Assembly: GCF_900100495.1 (NCBI RefSeq)
Contig: NZ_FNCT01000001.1
Span: 609,159-673,158, forward strand
Origin: Pseudomonas benzenivorans
GTDB lineage: Bacteria > Pseudomonadota > Gammaproteobacteria > Pseudomonadales > Pseudomonadaceae
Reading direction: 5' to 3'
Length of the DNA stretch: 64,000 nt
A program made the translations under genes and the position numbers. Every line of letters starts with the position of its first letter. Within the stretch, counting starts at the first letter, position 1. Below are positions 1 to 9,327 of this stretch, in pieces. Below the pieces are notes generated by a model. That model did no database searches and was not told the origin of the DNA. It worked only from the letters and a program-made list of their open reading frames with translations.

Positions 1-21
1 GGCGCGGCGCGCTGAGCCGGC

Positions 22-687
22 TTATTCCTTGGGCTTGCCCAGGTACCGTTCGAACCAGTCGCCGGCCAGCCTGGCCACCTCCTCCAGGGTGCCCGGCTCT
101 TCGAACAGGTGGGTGGCGTCGGGGATCACCGCCAGGCGCTGCTCGCAGTGCAACTGCCGGCTGCTGTCGCGGTTCAGTTCCAGCACCACGAAGTCCTCGC
201 CGCCGACGATCTGCAACGTCGGCGCCGCGACGCTGGCCAACAGCGGCCCGGCCAGATCGGTGCGGCCGCCGCGCGACACCACGGCATGCACCGCCTGCGG
301 ACGCTGCGCCGCGCCGATCAACGCGGCGGCCGCGCCGGTGCTGGCACCGAACAGGCCGATGCGCAGCGCCTGCAACTCGGCATCGGTGCCGAGCCAGTCG
401 ATCACCTCGACCAGGCGCCGGCTCAGGCGTGGAATATCGAAGCGGAACTCGCGAGTGACCTGATCCACCCGGTGCTCCTGCTCGGTGAGCAGATCGAACA
501 ACAGGGTGGCCAGGCCGCGTCCGTTGAAGTAGTCGGCCACCTGCCGGTTGCGCGGGCTGAAGCGGCTGCTGCCGCTGCCATGGACGAACACCACCAAGCC
601 CGCCGCGCCAGCCGGGAGCTGCAGATCGCCAGCCAGTTGCGCATCGCTCAGGGGCAGACTCAGGGAAATCGACTGTGACGTTTGCAT
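22..687 (-). CDS. alpha/beta hydrolase (dienelactone hydrolase-like)
   Basis: A 221-residue single-domain alpha/beta hydrolase, probably cytoplasmic because no signal peptide is visible. The oxyanion motif HGSGSS starts near residue 36. The nucleophile elbow GASTG places the serine at 116, and Asp165 and His193 complete a plausible triad. The ATG at 687 follows a strong AGGAGG site. It lies 30 bp downstream of a phosphoribosyltransferase on the same strand, so the two are probably one transcript. The substrate cannot be read from the sequence; small esters or lactones are possible. The fold is secure and the function is not. Confidence 0.85.
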   Translation of the reverse strand: MQTSQSISLSLPLSDAQLAGDLQLPAGAAGLVVFVHGSGSSRFSPRNRQVADYFNGRGLATLLFDLLTEQEHRVDQVTREFRFDIPRLSRRLVEVIDWLGTDAELQALRIGLFGASTGAAAALIGAAQRPQAVHAVVSRGGRTDLAGPLLASVAAPTLQIVGGEDFVVLELNRDSSRQLHCEQRLAVIPDATHLFEEPGTLEEVARLAGDWFERYLGKPKE

Positions 688-717
688 CGCATCCTCCTGC
701 CATCGATACGGCCGTAC

Positions 718-1401
718 TCAGGGCTGCTGCTCGATCTCGCGCTGCCAGGCGCGTTGCAGCAGGCTCAGCACCTCCTGGTCGGAGGTCTGGGAGAAATCCA
801 CGTACCAGCGGCCGATCGCCATCAGCATCGCGGGCATGAACGGGCAGACCACCTCGTCGACCTGCGTGCGCAGGGTCGCGACGGTTTCCGGCGGGGCGAC
901 CGGCACGGCGACGACGATGCGGGCCGGCGATTGCAAGCGCACCGCCTTGACCGCCGCCTGCATGGTGGCGCCGGTGGCCAGGCCATCGTCGACCAGGATC
1001 ACCTGCTGGCCGCGCAACAGCGGCGCCGGGCGTTCGCCGCGGTAGGCCCGGTCGCGGCGCTGCAACTCCTCGGTTTCGCGCGCCGCGACTTTCTCGATGG
1101 CAGCCTCCTCGATATACAGCGAAGCCAGCACATCGCGGTTCAGCACCCGTACCCCGCCGCTGGCGATGGCGCCCATGGCCAGCTCCGAGTGGCCCGGGAC
1201 GCCGAGCTTGCGTACCAGCATCAGGTCCAGGCGAACCCCAAGCTCGGTGGCGATCTCGTAAGCCACCGGCACGCCGCCGCGCGGCAGGGCCAGCACTATC
1301 GCGTCGGGAAGGCCGCGGTAGGCCGACAACAGCCGGGCCAACGCCTGTCCGGCGGCGGTCCGGTCGGGGATGGGAATGTCCAGAGCATCGTGTCGAGTCA
1401 T
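718..1401 (-). CDS. phosphoribosyltransferase family protein
   Basis: A 227-residue type I phosphoribosyltransferase-fold protein. The PRPP-binding loop is clear at residues 134-147 (VILVDDGLATGATM), with two acidic residues before the glycine-rich turn, and a second conserved loop PRGGVP lies near residue 40. Such proteins bind PRPP and a base, but many family members outside nucleotide salvage have no assigned substrate. It is the first gene of a pair with the hydrolase 30 bp downstream. A sequence resembling an Anr/Dnr site (positions 1459-1472) lies about 64 bp before the start, so anaerobic induction is plausible. Confidence 0.85.
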   Translation of the reverse strand: MTRHDALDIPIPDRTAAGQALARLLSAYRGLPDAIVLALPRGGVPVAYEIATELGVRLDLMLVRKLGVPGHSELAMGAIASGGVRVLNRDVLASLYIEEAAIEKVAARETEELQRRDRAYRGERPAPLLRGQQVILVDDGLATGATMQAAVKAVRLQSPARIVVAVPVAPPETVATLRTQVDEVVCPFMPAMLMAIGRWYVDFSQTSDQEVLSLLQRAWQREIEQQP

Positions 1402-1458
1402 CTCTAGGCCCTCATGGGAGAACTTCGTTGACCATGCACCCGACGATGTGGACTTTCT

Positions 1459-1472
1459 TTGATCTCGATTAA
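1459..1472. promoter_or_regulatory. candidate Anr/Dnr site before the phosphoribosyltransferase gene
   Basis: TTGATCTCGATTAA matches the dyad TTGAT-N4-ATCAA except for one base in the second half. Its centre is 64 bp before the ATG at 1401, a normal distance for a class II activator site. Confidence 0.45.
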
Positions 1473-1512
1473 TGATTCGGCGGCTAGCGCCGCAGCGGCG
1501 ACCTGCGGCCTG

Positions 1513-1716
1513 CTAGCCGCAGAGTTCGTTCAGGGCCTGATTGATCGACGCCGAGTTCTTCGCCAGCAGGTGCAACTGCCCCTGGACCGCCTGCGACACC
1601 TCGGTGGAACCACGCTGCTCGATCCACCTGGTCAGCAGCCACACGGCCTCCCCCAGGGCCACCTGATTCTGGTGCAGACGCGCCAGGGTCGCGGCCAGTA
1701 GTGCTTTATCGTGCAT
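1513..1716 (-). CDS. small conserved-type protein of unknown function
   Basis: A 67-residue protein, mostly predicted helix, with no signal peptide, membrane segment or cysteine cluster except one Cys at the C-terminus. I do not recognise a family. An in-frame ATG also occurs two codons upstream (1722), but the AGGA Shine-Dalgarno lies only about 2 bases before it. Spacing to the ATG at 1716 is 7 bases, so 1716 is preferred. It stands alone between the phosphoribosyltransferase and the divergent ftr operon. The good ribosome site and codon use support a real gene. Confidence 0.55.
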   Translation of the reverse strand: MHDKALLAATLARLHQNQVALGEAVWLLTRWIEQRGSTEVSQAVQGQLHLLAKNSASINQALNELCG

Positions 1717-1879
1717 ATCCATTTCCTGCAGTTCAGCCCGTTGATTGGTTCCGGCTCACCCGGATTCTCCGCCTGGACTCGCGCAACCCTCCTGGCGCGC
1801 GCCAATCATAGGGATGGCCGTCCCGTCGTTCACTGTCCTGCGTCAATTCCACTATTGCTCCGACCGTCTGAACCTAAAA

Positions 1880-1898
1880 ATTGACGCGAATCATTATT
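1880..1898. promoter_or_regulatory. candidate Fur box overlapping an Anr/Dnr-like dyad, before ftrA
   Basis: The right half AATCATTAT (1889-1897) matches the Fur consensus exactly. Over 19 bases I count about 12 matches. TTGACGCGAATCAT (1881-1894) overlaps it and differs from TTGAC-N4-ATCAA by one base. The dyad centre is 71 bp before the ftrA ATG. Both assignments are by eye. Confidence 0.4.
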
Positions 1899-1958
1899 GT
1901 TTGCTCTGGATCCCCTTAAGCTTTGCCTCACTTACCCCAAGCCCAGAGGACTACGTCG

Positions 1959-2492
1959 ATGCGCGCACAGCTCCCCCTTTCCCTCGCCCTAGTGGTATTC
2001 GGCACGCTCGCCCAGGCCAAGGAATACCCGATTGGCGAACCCCAGCAATGCGGCGGGCTGGAGGTCGGCGCCGTGTACCTGCAACCGATCGAGATGGACC
2101 CGCCGGGCATGATGCGCCCGGCCGCCGACTCCGATGTGCACCTCGAGGCCGACATCAGCGCGCTGGAAAACAACCCCAACGGTTTCCAGGAAGGCAGCTT
2201 CGTGCCCTACCTGAACATTGCCTTCGTGCTGCGCAAGGACGGTAGCGACGAGGAGCTGAAGGGCGACTTCCACGCCATGGTCGCCAACGACGGCCCGCAC
2301 TATGGCGACAACCTCAAGCTGTTCGGTCCGGGCAAGTACCGCCTGACCTACAGCATCCTGCCGCCCGCCGGTGGCCACGCGATGTTCGGCCGCCACACCG
2401 ACAAGGAAACCGGTGTCGCCCCCTGGTTCGCACCCTGCGAACTGCACTACGAGTTCACCTATGCCGGCATCGGCAAGAAGGGCGGTTATTGA
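1959..2492 (+). CDS. ftrA: periplasmic iron-binding protein FtrA (P19/Tp34 family)
   Basis: A 177-residue secreted protein with a signal peptide of about 20 residues ending in AQA. It belongs to the P19/Tp34 family, in which Met and His residues bind copper and iron; MDPPGMM and two later His-rich stretches (HAM...PHYG and HAMFGRH) fit those sites. In Bordetella and Brucella FtrABCD, this subunit captures ferrous iron in the periplasm and passes it to the permease. The ATG at 1959 is chosen over an upstream one at 1923 because it follows AGAGGA by 8 bases and starts directly with the signal peptide. It is first in a four-gene operon. Confidence 0.88.
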   Translation: MRAQLPLSLALVVFGTLAQAKEYPIGEPQQCGGLEVGAVYLQPIEMDPPGMMRPAADSDVHLEADISALENNPNGFQEGSFVPYLNIAFVLRKDGSDEELKGDFHAMVANDGPHYGDNLKLFGPGKYRLTYSILPPAGGHAMFGRHTDKETGVAPWFAPCELHYEFTYAGIGKKGGY

Positions 2493-2537
2493 TTCAGGCG
2501 GACGCGGCGCTCGAGCCGCGTCCCATCGGAGGCCGCC

Positions 2538-2870
2538 ATGTCGCGTTCCCTGCTAGCACTGTTGTCGATAGCCCTCGGGCTGCCGCTGTCCACCGTCGCC
2601 GCCAGCCTGCCCAGCTACGAGCTGGTGATCCGCGACGGTCACTTCACCCCGCAGGTCCTCGAAGTCCCCGCCGGCCAACGCTTCAAGATCGTCCTGCACA
2701 ACCAGGGCCAGGGCCCGGCGGAGTTCGAAAGCACGCCCTTGCGGGTGGAGAAGGTCATGTCGCCCGGGGTTACCTCGTTCGTGGTGATCCATCCGCTCAG
2801 GCCCGGCCGCTATGCCTTCTTCGACGAGTTCCACCTCGAACTGCCCGAGGGCGGCATCGTCGCCCAATGA
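2538..2870 (+). CDS. ftrB: cupredoxin-domain periplasmic protein FtrB
   Basis: A 110-residue exported protein: a signal peptide of about 21 residues (ending near VAAS) followed by a small cupredoxin-like beta-barrel. In FtrABCD systems FtrB is thought to oxidise Fe(II) so that iron can pass through the FTR1-type permease. His52 (in LHNQG) and a late FDEFH segment could supply metal ligands, but the classical Cys-Met copper site is not obvious. The gene lies 45 bp after ftrA and 23 bp before ftrC, which supports the assignment more than the sequence alone does. Confidence 0.8.
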   Translation: MSRSLLALLSIALGLPLSTVAASLPSYELVIRDGHFTPQVLEVPAGQRFKIVLHNQGQGPAEFESTPLRVEKVMSPGVTSFVVIHPLRPGRYAFFDEFHLELPEGGIVAQ

Positions 2871-2893
2871 ACCTGCTGCACCGGGAGTATTGA

Positions 2894-3748
2894 ATGAATC
2901 AGTCGCTGTTCATCGTCTGGCGAGAAAGCGTCGAGGCCTTGCTGGTGATCGGCATCCTGCACGCCTGGATCAGCCAGCAGGCCGAACGCAGTCGGGCCAT
3001 GGCCTGCCTGTGGGGCGGCGTGGTGCTCGGCCTTGGGCTGTCAGGGGCGCTGGCGCTGACCATCCTGTTCGCCGGCGAATGGTTGGCCGGGGCGGCCGGC
3101 GAGTGGTTCCAGGCGGCCCTGGTGCTGCTGGCCAGCCTGCTGATCCTGCAGATGGTCGGCTGGATGCGCCGACATGGGCGCACCTTCAAGCGCGACCTGC
3201 AGCAGGCGGCCGGCAGCCAGCTGAAGCGCAACGGCGGTCTCGGCCTGCTGCTCCTGGCCATGCTCGCGGTCGGCCGCGAAGGCAGCGAAACCGTGGTGTT
3301 CCTCTATGGCCTCGGCCTGCACAAGCACGGCGCCGCACTCTGGCAGTTCGCCCTCGGCGGTGTCCTGGGCCTCGGCCTGGCCGTGCTGACCTTCATGGCC
3401 TTGCAGGCCGGCAGCCGGCTGCTTTCCTGGCGGCACTTCTTCAGCTTCAGCGAAATCGTCCTGCTGCTGCTCGGCGCGGCCCTGCTGGTGGCCGGCCTCG
3501 ATCGCATCAGCGGCCAGTTGATGGCCATGGACCTGCCCGAACAGGTCTACGGCTGGTTCGGCGATGCCCTCTGGGACAGCTCGGCCGGGCTCGATGACGC
3601 CTCGGGGCTGGGCGCGATCCTGGCCAACTTTGCCGGTTACCGGGCCATGCCCTCCCTGGCCACGATCAGCGCCCTCGCCGGCTACTGGACGCTGGTCGCC
3701 TTCTGGCTGCGCCGGACCTCGGCAACCGCTTCGCCATGCCGCAACTGA
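2894..3748 (+). CDS. ftrC: FTR1-family high-affinity iron permease FtrC
   Basis: A 284-residue inner-membrane protein with about seven hydrophobic segments. Both iron-translocation REXXE motifs of the FTR1 family are present, RESVE at residues 10-14 and REGSE at 128-132. It should carry iron across the cytoplasmic membrane using the oxidation step provided by FtrB and electrons handled by FtrD. Its 3' end overlaps ftrD by 13 bases, suggesting translational coupling. Confidence 0.9.
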   Translation: MNQSLFIVWRESVEALLVIGILHAWISQQAERSRAMACLWGGVVLGLGLSGALALTILFAGEWLAGAAGEWFQAALVLLASLLILQMVGWMRRHGRTFKRDLQQAAGSQLKRNGGLGLLLLAMLAVGREGSETVVFLYGLGLHKHGAALWQFALGGVLGLGLAVLTFMALQAGSRLLSWRHFFSFSEIVLLLLGAALLVAGLDRISGQLMAMDLPEQVYGWFGDALWDSSAGLDDASGLGAILANFAGYRAMPSLATISALAGYWTLVAFWLRRTSATASPCRN

Positions 3749-5124
3749 ACACCCTCCTGGCGGCACTGGGCGACGGCCTGCGCCGGCATGCCGGGCTGAT
3801 CCGCGGGCTGCAATGGCTGGTGGTGGCCTTCTACGCGCTGCTGCTGGTGGTCCCCGCCCTGCTGCCCTTGCCAGCCAGCCAGGCGCGCATCCTCGATAAC
3901 CTCACGCTGCTGGCCCAGTTCATTTTCTGGGGCCTCTGGTGGCCCTTCGTGCTGCTGTCCATCGTGCTGTTCGGCCGGCTCTGGTGCGGACTGCTCTGCC
4001 CCGAGGGCGCGCTCAGCGAATGGATCAGCTGGCGCGGCCTGGGCCGCGGCGCGCCACGCTGGCTACGCTGGGGCGGCTGGCCGACCCTGGGGTTCATCCT
4101 GACCACCGTCTATGGCCAACTGATCAGCGTCTACGACTATGCCCAGGCGGCCTTGCTGATCCTCGGCGGCTCGACCCTGGCGGCCATGCTGGTGGGCTTT
4201 CTCTATGGCCGCGGCAAGCGCATCTGGTGTCGCTACCTGTGTCCGGTCAGCGGCGTATTCGCCCTGCTCGCCCACCTGGCGCCGGTGCACTTCAAGGTCG
4301 ACGAACAGCGTTGGCGGGAAAACCCGCCTCCACGCCTGCCGCCGCCCAACTGCGCACCGCTGCTGGACATCCGCCGCATGCAGGGTGCCCGCGACTGCCA
4401 TGCCTGCGGCCGCTGCAGCGGGCAACGCGACGCGGTGAGGCTGAGCGCTCGCTCGCCGAACGCGGAGATCCTCCTCGTCGGCAGCCCGCCCGGCAACAAC
4501 TGGGGCGCCAGCCGCTGGGACGCCTGCCTGCTGCTGTTCGGCGTGATCGGCCTGGCCATGGGCGCCTTCCAGTGGACCGTCAGCCCCTGGTTCGTCGACC
4601 TGAAACAGGCACTGGCCACCTGGCTGGTGGAGCACGACAGCTACTCGCTGTTGCAGGCCGATGCGCCCTGGTGGCTGCTGACCCATTACCCGCAGGCCAA
4701 CGACAGCTTCAGCTGGCTCGACGGGTTGCTGATCCTCGGCTACTTGTCTGCCAGTTCCCTGCTGCTCGGCGGTGGCCTGTGGCTGCTGCTGCGACTGGCG
4801 GTACGCGCCATGGGCCGCAGCGGCGGAGTGTTCCAGCAGCTGAGCCTGACGCTGATCCCGCTCGGCGCCTGCGGGCTGTTCCTCGGCCTGTCCGCGACCA
4901 CCGTCAAGCTGCTGCGCTACGAGGGCCTGGCGCTGGCCTGGGCGCAACCGGCCCGCGCCGCCTTGCTCGCCGGAGCCATCGCCTGGAGCCTGGGGCTGGG
5001 CTGGCAGGTGATCAGCCGGCACGGGGCGAACGGACTGCGCCGGCTCGCGGCATTCGCCTGCCTGCTGCTGGCCAGCGGCCTGGTGGGCTATGGCTGGTGG
5101 TTGCAGTTCTGGGGCTGGAGCTGA
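3736..5124 (+). CDS. ftrD: membrane polyferredoxin FtrD (NapH/NosR-type 4Fe-4S protein)
   Basis: A 462-residue membrane protein with several transmembrane helices and cytoplasmic cysteine clusters: CGLLCP (C84/C88), CRYLCP (C165/C169) and CHACGRC (C221/C224/C227). This pattern belongs to the NapH/NosR/CcoG group. In FtrABCD it is thought to accept or recycle the electron released when FtrB oxidises ferrous iron. It starts inside ftrC and ends the operon; a repeated inverted sequence follows at 5140. The second ferredoxin-type cluster looks incomplete compared with classical 2x[4Fe-4S] domains, so the cluster number is uncertain. Confidence 0.85.
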   Translation: MPQLNTLLAALGDGLRRHAGLIRGLQWLVVAFYALLLVVPALLPLPASQARILDNLTLLAQFIFWGLWWPFVLLSIVLFGRLWCGLLCPEGALSEWISWRGLGRGAPRWLRWGGWPTLGFILTTVYGQLISVYDYAQAALLILGGSTLAAMLVGFLYGRGKRIWCRYLCPVSGVFALLAHLAPVHFKVDEQRWRENPPPRLPPPNCAPLLDIRRMQGARDCHACGRCSGQRDAVRLSARSPNAEILLVGSPPGNNWGASRWDACLLLFGVIGLAMGAFQWTVSPWFVDLKQALATWLVEHDSYSLLQADAPWWLLTHYPQANDSFSWLDGLLILGYLSASSLLLGGGLWLLLRLAVRAMGRSGGVFQQLSLTLIPLGACGLFLGLSATTVKLLRYEGLALAWAQPARAALLAGAIAWSLGLGWQVISRHGANGLRRLAAFACLLLASGLVGYGWWLQFWGWS

Positions 5125-5139
5125 GGGCCGCGAATAATC

Positions 5140-5192
5140 GTAGTCCGGATGCAATCCGGGGGAGGCGGCGCCCCGGATTGCACCCGGGCTAC
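5140..5192. repeat. inverted repeat of the GTAGCCCGGATGCAATCCGGG family
   Basis: Two 22-bp arms (5140-5161 and 5171-5192) are inverted copies with two mismatches and a 9-bp spacer. Related copies occur at 32024-32052, 38064 and 49331-49390. It may end ftr transcripts but has no T-tract. Confidence 0.8.
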
Positions 5193-5224
5193 CAAGCGCT
5201 CGGCAGCCACGCCAGCGCCCGGAC

Positions 5225-5238
5225 TTGTTCGAGATCAA
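5225..5238. promoter_or_regulatory. candidate Anr/Dnr site before the Dnr paralogue
   Basis: TTGTTCGAGATCAA has one mismatch to TTGAT-N4-ATCAA. Its centre is 76 bp before the ATG at 5308, so Anr control or self-control is plausible. Confidence 0.45.
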
Positions 5239-5307
5239 GGAAGCCGACTTCGCCAACCCACTAGGATTCAAGCCCGAACAATCCCGCGCCGCGGGCTGGG
5301 TGAAATC

Positions 5308-5985
5308 ATGCTGACCGATACCTCCCTCGTCGCACAAATGCGCCGTCACCATCTGTTCAGCCGGTTGCCGGAGCCGGCCATGCAGGAGGTCTGTGCCTCG
5401 GCCAACCTCAGACGCCTGTCTGCCGGCGCCGCGCTGTTCCACCAGGGCGACCGCGCCGAGCGCTTCTATTTCCTCTTCAGCGGCCAGGTCAAACTGCATC
5501 GGGTGGTCTGCGATGGCCAGGAAAAGCTGGTGGAAGTCATACGTGCCGGCGAGTCCTTTGCCGAGGCATTGCTGTTCACCGGCGCGCCGAACTACCCGGT
5601 CAGTGCCACGGCGCTGAAGTCGACGCTGATGGCCAGCCTACACGGCCCGCAATACCGCCGCCTGCTGGAGGAACACCCGAGCATCTGCCTGGATATCCTC
5701 GCCACCCTGAGCATCCGCCTGCATCAACGGATGAACGAGATCGACACCCTCACCCTGGCCAACGCCAGCCATCGGGTCATGCGCTTTCTGTCGCAGGCGC
5801 AGGAGGAAGGCAACGGGGTGGTCATGCTCGATGTGCCCAAGCGGCTGATCGCCTCGAAACTGGGCATCCAGCCGGAAACCTTCTCGCGCATCCTCCATCG
5901 GCTGATCGACGCCGGGGTGATCGCCGTGCAACGGCGGCGTATCGAGATCATCGACAGCCGCGGCCTGGAAGACTTCGACGGCTAG
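5308..5985 (+). CDS. Crp/Fnr-family regulator, Dnr-type paralogue
   Basis: A 225-residue regulator: an N-terminal cyclic-nucleotide-like sensor domain (about 10-125), a long dimer helix rich in LHQRMNEIDTL, and a C-terminal winged helix with IQPETFSRILHRL as recognition helix. It lacks the N-terminal cysteine set of Anr/Fnr, so it is of the Dnr class, whose members sense NO through haem. It clearly differs from the second Dnr at 11420. P. stutzeri is known to carry several (dnrD, dnrE, dnrS); which one this is cannot be said. The frame opens upstream at 5149, but that stretch translates the inverted repeat, so the ATG at 5308 is chosen. It lies directly before aioBA. Confidence 0.85.
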   Translation: MLTDTSLVAQMRRHHLFSRLPEPAMQEVCASANLRRLSAGAALFHQGDRAERFYFLFSGQVKLHRVVCDGQEKLVEVIRAGESFAEALLFTGAPNYPVSATALKSTLMASLHGPQYRRLLEEHPSICLDILATLSIRLHQRMNEIDTLTLANASHRVMRFLSQAQEEGNGVVMLDVPKRLIASKLGIQPETFSRILHRLIDAGVIAVQRRRIEIIDSRGLEDFDG

Positions 5986-6317
5986 CGATCCGGCCCCTCG
6001 ATTGCAGTCACGGACACCCGCTGACGGCTTCCCCGAGATAAGGAAAGTTATTACATTAATCATGTAACATCATGGTTTTAATGGAGTTTAAGCTTAATTT
6101 CGGCATCAGGCGCTGGCTTTGTCTGGCTATGCCGAGAGACGGTGAACAGCTGGGGACAAGTCAGCACCGCTGGAGCTTTGCGACCTATCGAAATCGACAT
6201 GGGAGCCGGGTCGGCCGCGCAGCCGGGTTTTCTATCCTATGCTGAGTTGGTTGAATCAAAAGCCGCTTACGACACAGACAGGGCCGCCTGCATCGCGAGC
6301 GTAATGCGGAGGCAGCG
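5986..6317. other. gene-free region upstream of aioBA
   Basis: This 332-bp stretch holds an AT-rich segment at 6040-6100 with a palindrome (listed separately). I see no canonical sigma-54 element and no Anr/Dnr dyad. A 68-codon frame at 6142-6348 overlaps the aioB start and has no ribosome site, so it is not called. Confidence 0.6.
6051..6067. promoter_or_regulatory. palindrome TTACAT-N5-ATGTAA upstream of aioB
   Basis: Perfect 6-bp arms with a 5-bp spacer sit in the only AT-rich part of the aioBA upstream region, about 255 bp before aioB. It is a possible operator for an unknown regulator. Confidence 0.35.
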
Positions 6318-6830
6318 ATGGCAGCCATTTCCAGAAGAGTCTTCCTGAAGGCGGGAGGCGGGGTCGCCGCGAGCGTGGCCATCGGCGTGCCCGCCCTGAC
6401 CCAGGCCGCAACCTCGAGTGCCGAGGGCCGGGTCAATCTCCCCTACCCCATGAATGCGATCACCAAGGCGGAGAAACTGCAGGTCAACACGCCGGTCCCA
6501 TTCTCCTATCCCGACGCCGCTTCACCCTGCGTATTGATCAAGATGGGCACTCCCGTCCCCGGTGGGGTCGGCCCGGAGCGCGACATCGTCGCCTACAGCA
6601 CGCTGTGCACGCACATGGGCTGCCCGGTGACCTATGACCCCGGACCGCGCCTGTTCAAATGCCCCTGCCACTTCAGCATCTTCGACCCCGAGCATGTTGG
6701 CCAGATGGTTTCCGGCCAAGCCACCGAGAACCTGCCCGGCATAGTGCTCGAATACAACCCCGATGACGACTCGGTAAGCGCAGTTGCCGTCGAAGGGTTG
6801 ATCTACGGGCGTCAGTCCAACCTCCTGTGA
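6318..6830 (+). CDS. aioB: arsenite oxidase small (Rieske) subunit
   Basis: A 170-residue Rieske [2Fe-2S] protein exported by Tat: the N-terminus carries SRRVFLK followed by a hydrophobic segment ending near TQA (residue 30). Cluster ligands are C97-T-H99 and C115-P-C117-H118. C102 and C117 are placed to form the stabilising disulphide found in many Rieske proteins. AioB takes electrons from AioA and passes them to a c-type cytochrome or azurin. Because AioA has no signal of its own, the pair is presumably exported together on the AioB Tat signal. The stop lies 13 bp before aioA, with AAGGAG between. Confidence 0.93.
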   Translation: MAAISRRVFLKAGGGVAASVAIGVPALTQAATSSAEGRVNLPYPMNAITKAEKLQVNTPVPFSYPDAASPCVLIKMGTPVPGGVGPERDIVAYSTLCTHMGCPVTYDPGPRLFKCPCHFSIFDPEHVGQMVSGQATENLPGIVLEYNPDDDSVSAVAVEGLIYGRQSNLL

Positions 6831-6843
6831 CAAGGAGATTTAC

Positions 6844-9327
6844 ATGGCAACCAACAAAGATCGTGTGGCGCTGCCCCCTCCTGGCGCGCAGAAGACCAAC
6901 CTCGCCTGCCACTTCTGCATCGTCGGTTGTGGCTATCACGTGTACAAATGGCCGGAGAACCAGGAAGGCGGACGGGCACCCGACGAAAATGCCCTCGGCC
7001 TCGACTTCCGCAAGCAGTTGCCACCCCTGGCCATCACCCTGACCCCGGCGATGCAGAACACCATCACCGACAAAGACGGCAAGCGCTACAACATCATGAT
7101 CGTGCCGGACAAGCAGTGCCTGGTGAACAAGGGGCTGTCGTCCACCCGCGGCGGCCAGCTGGCCAGGGTCATGTACAGCCCCGAGGGCGTGGGCCGGGAG
7201 CGCTTGCGCAGCCCACGGGTGTATGTCGGCGATCAGTGGGTTGACACCAGCTGGGAGGATGCGCTGGCGCTTTATGCCGGCGTGACCAAGAAGATTCTCG
7301 ATAATGACGGGCCCGCCGCGCTGGCCTTCGACTGCTTCGACCACGGCGGCGCCGGCGGCGGGTTCGAAAACACCTGGGGCACTGGCAAGTTGATGTTCAG
7401 CGCGCTGAAAACGCCGCTGGTGCGCATCCACAACCGCCCGGCCTACAACTCCGAGTGCCACGCCACGCGGGAGATGGGCATCGGCGAGCTCAACAACAGC
7501 TATGCAGACGCCGAGCTGGCCGATGTGATCCTGGCCATCGGCTGCAACTCCTACGAAACCCAGACCAACTACTTCCTGGCGCACTGGCTACCCAACCTGC
7601 AGGGGCAGACGGTCGCGCAACGTAAGCAGCGATTCCCCGGCGAGAGCATCGTCCCGGCGAAGATCATCTTCGTCGACCCGCGCCGCACGCCGACCATCGC
7701 GATAGCCGAGCAGGCGGCGGGCAAGGACAACGTGCTGCACCTGGATATCGAGCCGGGCACGGATATCGCGCTGTTCAACGGCCTGCTGACCTACGTGGTC
7801 GAACAAGGCTGGCAGGACAAGGATTTCATCACGGCCCATACCAACGGCTTCGACCAGGCGCTGCAAGCCAACCGCATGTCGCTCGAGGAAACCAGCCGCG
7901 TCACCGGCGTGCCGCAGGACAAGCTCAAGCTGGCGGCCGAATGGGCCTACAAGCCCAAGGCTTCAGGGCACCGTCCGCATGCCATGCACGCCTACGAAAA
8001 AGGCATCATCTGGGGCAATGACAATTACCTGATCCAGTCCGCCCTGGTCGACCTGGTGCTGGCGACCCATAACGTCGGACGCCGCGGTACCGGTGTGGTG
8101 CGGATGGGCGGGCATCAGGAGGGGTACACCCGTCCACCCTATCCGGGCGACTCCAAGATCTACGTGGATCAGGAGATCATCAATGGCAAGGGCATGATGT
8201 ATACCGCCTGGGGCGCCAACCCGTTCCAGACCACCCTGAATGCCGAACAGCACCGTGCGGTCATCCTGCGCCGCGCCAACATCGTCAGGGAGGCCATGGC
8301 CAGCGTCCGCGGCGGTTCGACCGCGCAGAGGGTGGAGGCGATCTACGACGCGCTGAAGAACAAGGGCGGGCTGTTCCTGACCAATATCAACCTCTATCCC
8401 ACCAAGCTGGCGGAAGCCGCGCACCTGATGTTGCCGGCCGCCCATCCGGGCGAGATGGACCTCACCTCGATGAATGGCGAGCGTCGGCTGCGGCTCTCGG
8501 AGAAATTCACCGATCCACCCGGTTCGGCGAAGCCCGACTGCCTGATCGCCGCGGCGATCGCCAACACCCTGCACCAGCTTTACAGCGCCGAAGGCAAGCA
8601 GGACATGGCCGCGCGCTTCGCCGGCTTCGACTGGAAGAGCGAGGAAGACGCCTTCAATGACGGCTTCCGCATGGCCGGCCAGGCCGGCGCCGGCCCGATC
8701 GACAGCCAGGGCGGCCCCACCGGCAACCTGGTCACCTACTCGCGGCTGCGCGCCATGGGCAATAACGGCGTGCAGTTGCCGGTCAAGGAATACCGCGACG
8801 GCAAACTGCTCGGCACCGAGATGCTCTACAGCGACTACAAGTTCGACACCTCGGACGGCAAGGCGCAGTTCAAGCCGGCAACCTGGCCAGGCTTGCCGAA
8901 ACCGGTGGCCGAGCAGAAAGAGAAATACCGCTTCTGGATCAACAACGGGCGCATCAACGAAGTGTGGCAAACGCTCTATCACGACCAGTACAACGAGTTC
9001 GTGCGGCGGCGCGTGCCGATGGCCTATCTGGAAATCAATCCCGAGGATGCGCAAGCCCTGGCGATTGTCTCCGGGGACGTGGTCGAGGTGTACAACGACC
9101 GGGGCTCGTCCTACGCGCTGGCCTACCTGGAGGCGGATATCAAGCGCAACCAGACCTTCATGCAGTTCGGCCACTTCAACGGGGTGATGGGCGACCTGAC
9201 CACGCCCTGGACCGACCGCAACGTCATCCCCTATTACAAAGGAACCTGGGCGGACCTGCGGCGCATCGGCACGGTGGAAGAGTTCAAGAGGAGCATCAGC
9301 TTCAAGACGCGAAGATTCAAGGCCTAG
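6844..9327 (+). CDS. aioA: arsenite oxidase large molybdopterin subunit
   Basis: An 827-residue DMSO-reductase-family enzyme that oxidises arsenite to arsenate in the periplasm. The N-terminal C22-X2-C25-X3-C29 motif with Ser99 instead of a fourth Cys is the AioA signature for a [3Fe-4S] cluster. Residues equivalent to the known arsenite-binding set are present: His196 and Glu204 in the [11 protein letters not shown] region, and Arg and His in RMGGH near 420. Length is normal. The TAG stop is made by the left end of a miniature element inserted at the gene's last codon (see 9325-9592), so the native C-terminus may have been slightly different. No aioXSR, aioC or moeA gene accompanies it here. 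Confidence 0.95.
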   Translation: MATNKDRVALPPPGAQKTNLACHFCIVGCGYHVYKWPENQEGGRAPDENALGLDFRKQLPPLAITLTPAMQNTITDKDGKRYNIMIVPDKQCLVNKGLSSTRGGQLARVMYSPEGVGRERLRSPRVYVGDQWVDTSWEDALALYAGVTKKILDNDGPAALAFDCFDHGGAGGGFENTWGTGKLMFSALKTPLVRIHNRPAYNSECHATREMGIGELNNSYADAELADVILAIGCNSYETQTNYFLAHWLPNLQGQTVAQRKQRFPGESIVPAKIIFVDPRRTPTIAIAEQAAGKDNVLHLDIEPGTDIALFNGLLTYVVEQGWQDKDFITAHTNGFDQALQANRMSLEETSRVTGVPQDKLKLAAEWAYKPKASGHRPHAMHAYEKGIIWGNDNYLIQSALVDLVLATHNVGRRGTGVVRMGGHQEGYTRPPYPGDSKIYVDQEIINGKGMMYTAWGANPFQTTLNAEQHRAVILRRANIVREAMASVRGGSTAQRVEAIYDALKNKGGLFLTNINLYPTKLAEAAHLMLPAAHPGEMDLTSMNGERRLRLSEKFTDPPGSAKPDCLIAAAIANTLHQLYSAEGKQDMAARFAGFDWKSEEDAFNDGFRMAGQAGAGPIDSQGGPTGNLVTYSRLRAMGNNGVQLPVKEYRDGKLLGTEMLYSDYKFDTSDGKAQFKPATWPGLPKPVAEQKEKYRFWINNGRINEVWQTLYHDQYNEFVRRRVPMAYLEINPEDAQALAIVSGDVVEVYNDRGSSYALAYLEADIKRNQTFMQFGHFNGVMGDLTTPWTDRNVIPYYKGTWADLRRIGTVEEFKRSISFKTRRFKA

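Noticed and set aside
6100..6140. Possible sigma-54 promoter before aioBA (TGGCTTTG...)
   Set aside because: The GG and GC positions do not have the required 10-base spacing, and the flanks do not match TGGCACG-N4-TTGC.
6142..6348. 68-codon frame ahead of aioB
   Set aside because: It overlaps the aioB start, lacks a ribosome site and has no recognisable features.
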